A stretch of 64,000 nt of DNA from Pseudomonadales bacterium (GTDB lineage Bacteria > Pseudomonadota > Gammaproteobacteria > Pseudomonadales > Halieaceae). This document shows positions 62,910 to 64,000 of the stretch, one piece after another (within the stretch, counting starts at the first letter, position 1; the number at the start of each line of letters is the position of its first letter). The notes beneath the pieces are model-generated. The model made no database searches, had not been told where the DNA came from, and saw only the letters and a program-made list of their open reading frames with translations. The DNA lies in contig JACKNN010000006.1 in assembly GCA_024234855.1 (NCBI GenBank), positions 186,001-250,000 of the forward strand, given 5' to 3'. The translations under genes and the position numbers were made by a program.

Positions 62910-63674
62910 ATGCTTGCGAATCACCCTGCAATTGATATGTACCCCGTCCATCGCGTGCCCGCCAGTCGCCCTTTCATCTGGCTTGGCGAAGGCTGGCGTG
63001 ATATGCACCATCATCGCGGTGCAAGTTATGCGTATGGTGCCCTGGTGACTGGTCTGGGTATGCTGATCCTGGCCTATTCGCGCCACCCGCTTTACCTCGC
63101 CGCGACCACTGCGGCATTCCTGATGGTCGGGCCTCTGATAGCTGCCGGCCTGTGCGAATTGTCGCGGTGCCGCGATCACGGTGAAAGTACCAGTTTTGCG
63201 GCGTCCTTACAGGGACTGCGTTCCAATCGCGGCAACCTGCTCGCGTTCGCCGGCGTACTCCTGTTTTTGGCTCTCGCCTGGTTCACGTTGTGCGCCCTGT
63301 TCCTGTATGTTAAGACGGGCAGCGTCGGTCCCGCTATCGGCGATACCGTCTGGGGCGATGTCATGACCCATTTGAGCAGTGCACAGGTGGCCGCCTACAT
63401 GCTCGCTTTTGCGCTGTTGTGCCTGGTTGTTTATGCTGTGTCAGTGGTCACGGTGCCCATGATTATTGATCGTCATGTCGATGTCGGCACGGCGATACGC
63501 ATGAGCTTGCGGGTAACAGAGAAGGACTTTCCCGCTATGCTCGTCTGGGCGGGCCTGATCCTCTTCCTGGTGCTGTTCGGCTTTGCCACCTGGCTGCTGG
63601 GAATGATTGTCATACTGCCGCTGCTGGGCCACGCGACCTGGCATGCCTATCGCGACACGGTGGAAGAAGCCTGA
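62910..63674 (+). CDS. DUF2189 membrane protein
   Basis: A 254-residue membrane protein of the DUF2189 family. The pattern VPASRPFIWLGEGWRDMHHH is followed by six predicted helices; YAYGALVTGLGMLILAYSRHP and KDFPAMLVWAGLILFLVLFGF are the clearest. Function is unknown; some members lie near respiratory or cytochrome genes. A strong AAGGAGG precedes the ATG. It is convergent with the acyl-CoA dehydrogenase at the right edge. Confidence 0.85.
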   Translation: MLANHPAIDMYPVHRVPASRPFIWLGEGWRDMHHHRGASYAYGALVTGLGMLILAYSRHPLYLAATTAAFLMVGPLIAAGLCELSRCRDHGESTSFAASLQGLRSNRGNLLAFAGVLLFLALAWFTLCALFLYVKTGSVGPAIGDTVWGDVMTHLSSAQVAAYMLAFALLCLVVYAVSVVTVPMIIDRHVDVGTAIRMSLRVTEKDFPAMLVWAGLILFLVLFGFATWLLGMIVILPLLGHATWHAYRDTVEEA

Positions 63675-63746
63675 GACAGCCGGCCAGCGCTTATTGTCTC
63701 CCATGACCCCGGGCACAGCTCTCCCATCGGAAAAGCCTGTGCTGCC

Positions 63747-64000
63747 TTAGAGCCAGTCCGGGTTGACCAGCAGACTGCCGCCCTTGAGCGCCAGCACCTC
63801 GTTACAACCGTCGGCTATGAGCATGGCCCGGGCATCGCGCAGCAGTTTTTCCATCGGGTATTCCCTGGTGAGGCCATTGCCGCCGAATATCTGCAGCGCA
63901 TCGCTGGCGACCTCGAACGCGGTCTGGGTGGCCGTCACCTTGGCGGCGATGGAGCCCTGCAAAGCCGGGGTCGGCGCAGTGGCGTTATAGGTGGCGACAC
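63747..64000 (-). CDS. Acyl-CoA dehydrogenase, C-terminal part (cut by window edge)
   Basis: The frame is open to the right edge, so only the C-terminal ~83 residues are visible. They show the family's C-terminal signature: AFEVASDALQIFGGNGLTRE and YPMEKLLRDARAMLIADGCN. This is the typical helical end of acyl-CoA dehydrogenases, near the FAD contact. The gene continues outside the window on the - strand, so its substrate range cannot be told. It adds to the fatty-acid theme. Confidence 0.85.
   Translation of the reverse strand, partial: VATYNATAPTPALQGSIAAKVTATQTAFEVASDALQIFGGNGLTREYPMEKLLRDARAMLIADGCNEVLALKGGSLLVNPDWL

Noticed and set aside
1..64000. CRISPR arrays, tRNA or rRNA genes, prophage
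   Set aside because: No regularly spaced repeats, cloverleaf-like segments, rRNA sequence or phage structural genes were seen by reading.

Overview
The window is GC-rich, densely coded bacterial DNA. Its gene content (MlaA, PldA, YbiT, YghU-type GST, membrane-anchored FadE, FadL-like and TonB-dependent outer-membrane proteins, UbiX) points to a Gram-negative gammaproteobacterium, probably an aerobic, lipid- and aromatic-degrading marine type such as Halieaceae/Cellvibrionales. The taxonomic guess is an inference from gene families. No rRNA, tRNA or CRISPR array was seen.

Layout. (1) 1-4377, + strand: a catabolic run of a VOC/SRPBCC protein cut by the left edge, an SDR, a zinc alcohol dehydrogenase, a DUF4410 protein and an enoyl-CoA hydratase. 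(2) 4494-13610, - strand: envelope proteins (DUF481 barrel, DUF3604 PHP-like hydrolase, FadL-like porin, haem-c beta-propeller protein, a 35-residue membrane peptide, TonB receptor) that look like an uptake/processing locus for an unknown compound. (3) 13979-20241, +: YbiT ABC-F ATPase, a thiolase-like protein, an unknown protein and a K+-dependent-type membrane pyrophosphatase. (4) 20263-29550: outer-membrane lipid genes (PldA, MlaA with an alpha/beta hydrolase and an orphan ABC binding protein), a decayed TonB receptor beside an IS-like end, a patatin, a K+ channel, an M14-type deacylase and a small lipoprotein.

(5) 29684-41007, +: the most striking locus. rnfB is followed by a 1652-residue pyruvate:ferredoxin oxidoreductase, then rnfC-D-G-E-A, a tiny membrane-anchored Cys-rich protein and a ferredoxin-NADP reductase. 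The CDGEA order and the long RnfB resemble clostridial Rnf rather than the usual proteobacterial ABCDGE set. The enzymes together could pass electrons from pyruvate to NAD(P)H and an ion gradient; the membrane pyrophosphatase upstream would share that gradient.

(6) 41081-50724: a quinone oxidoreductase, a TetR regulator and an acyltransferase, then a meta-cleavage pathway (flavin hydroxylase, extradiol dioxygenase, GntR regulator, hydratase, acetaldehyde dehydrogenase, aldolase). Two near-identical palindromes (TGACATTAATGTCA and TGACAATAACGTCA) overlap good sigma-70 promoters on both sides of the TetR gene and define a likely local regulon. The ring-fission-product hydrolase is missing from the window.

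(7) 50741-64000: CDF metal exporter with UbiX, MprF, zinc-ribbon protein, 6-phosphogluconate dehydrogenase coupled to CorA, YghU, FadE, a DUF2189 protein and an acyl-CoA dehydrogenase cut by the right edge.
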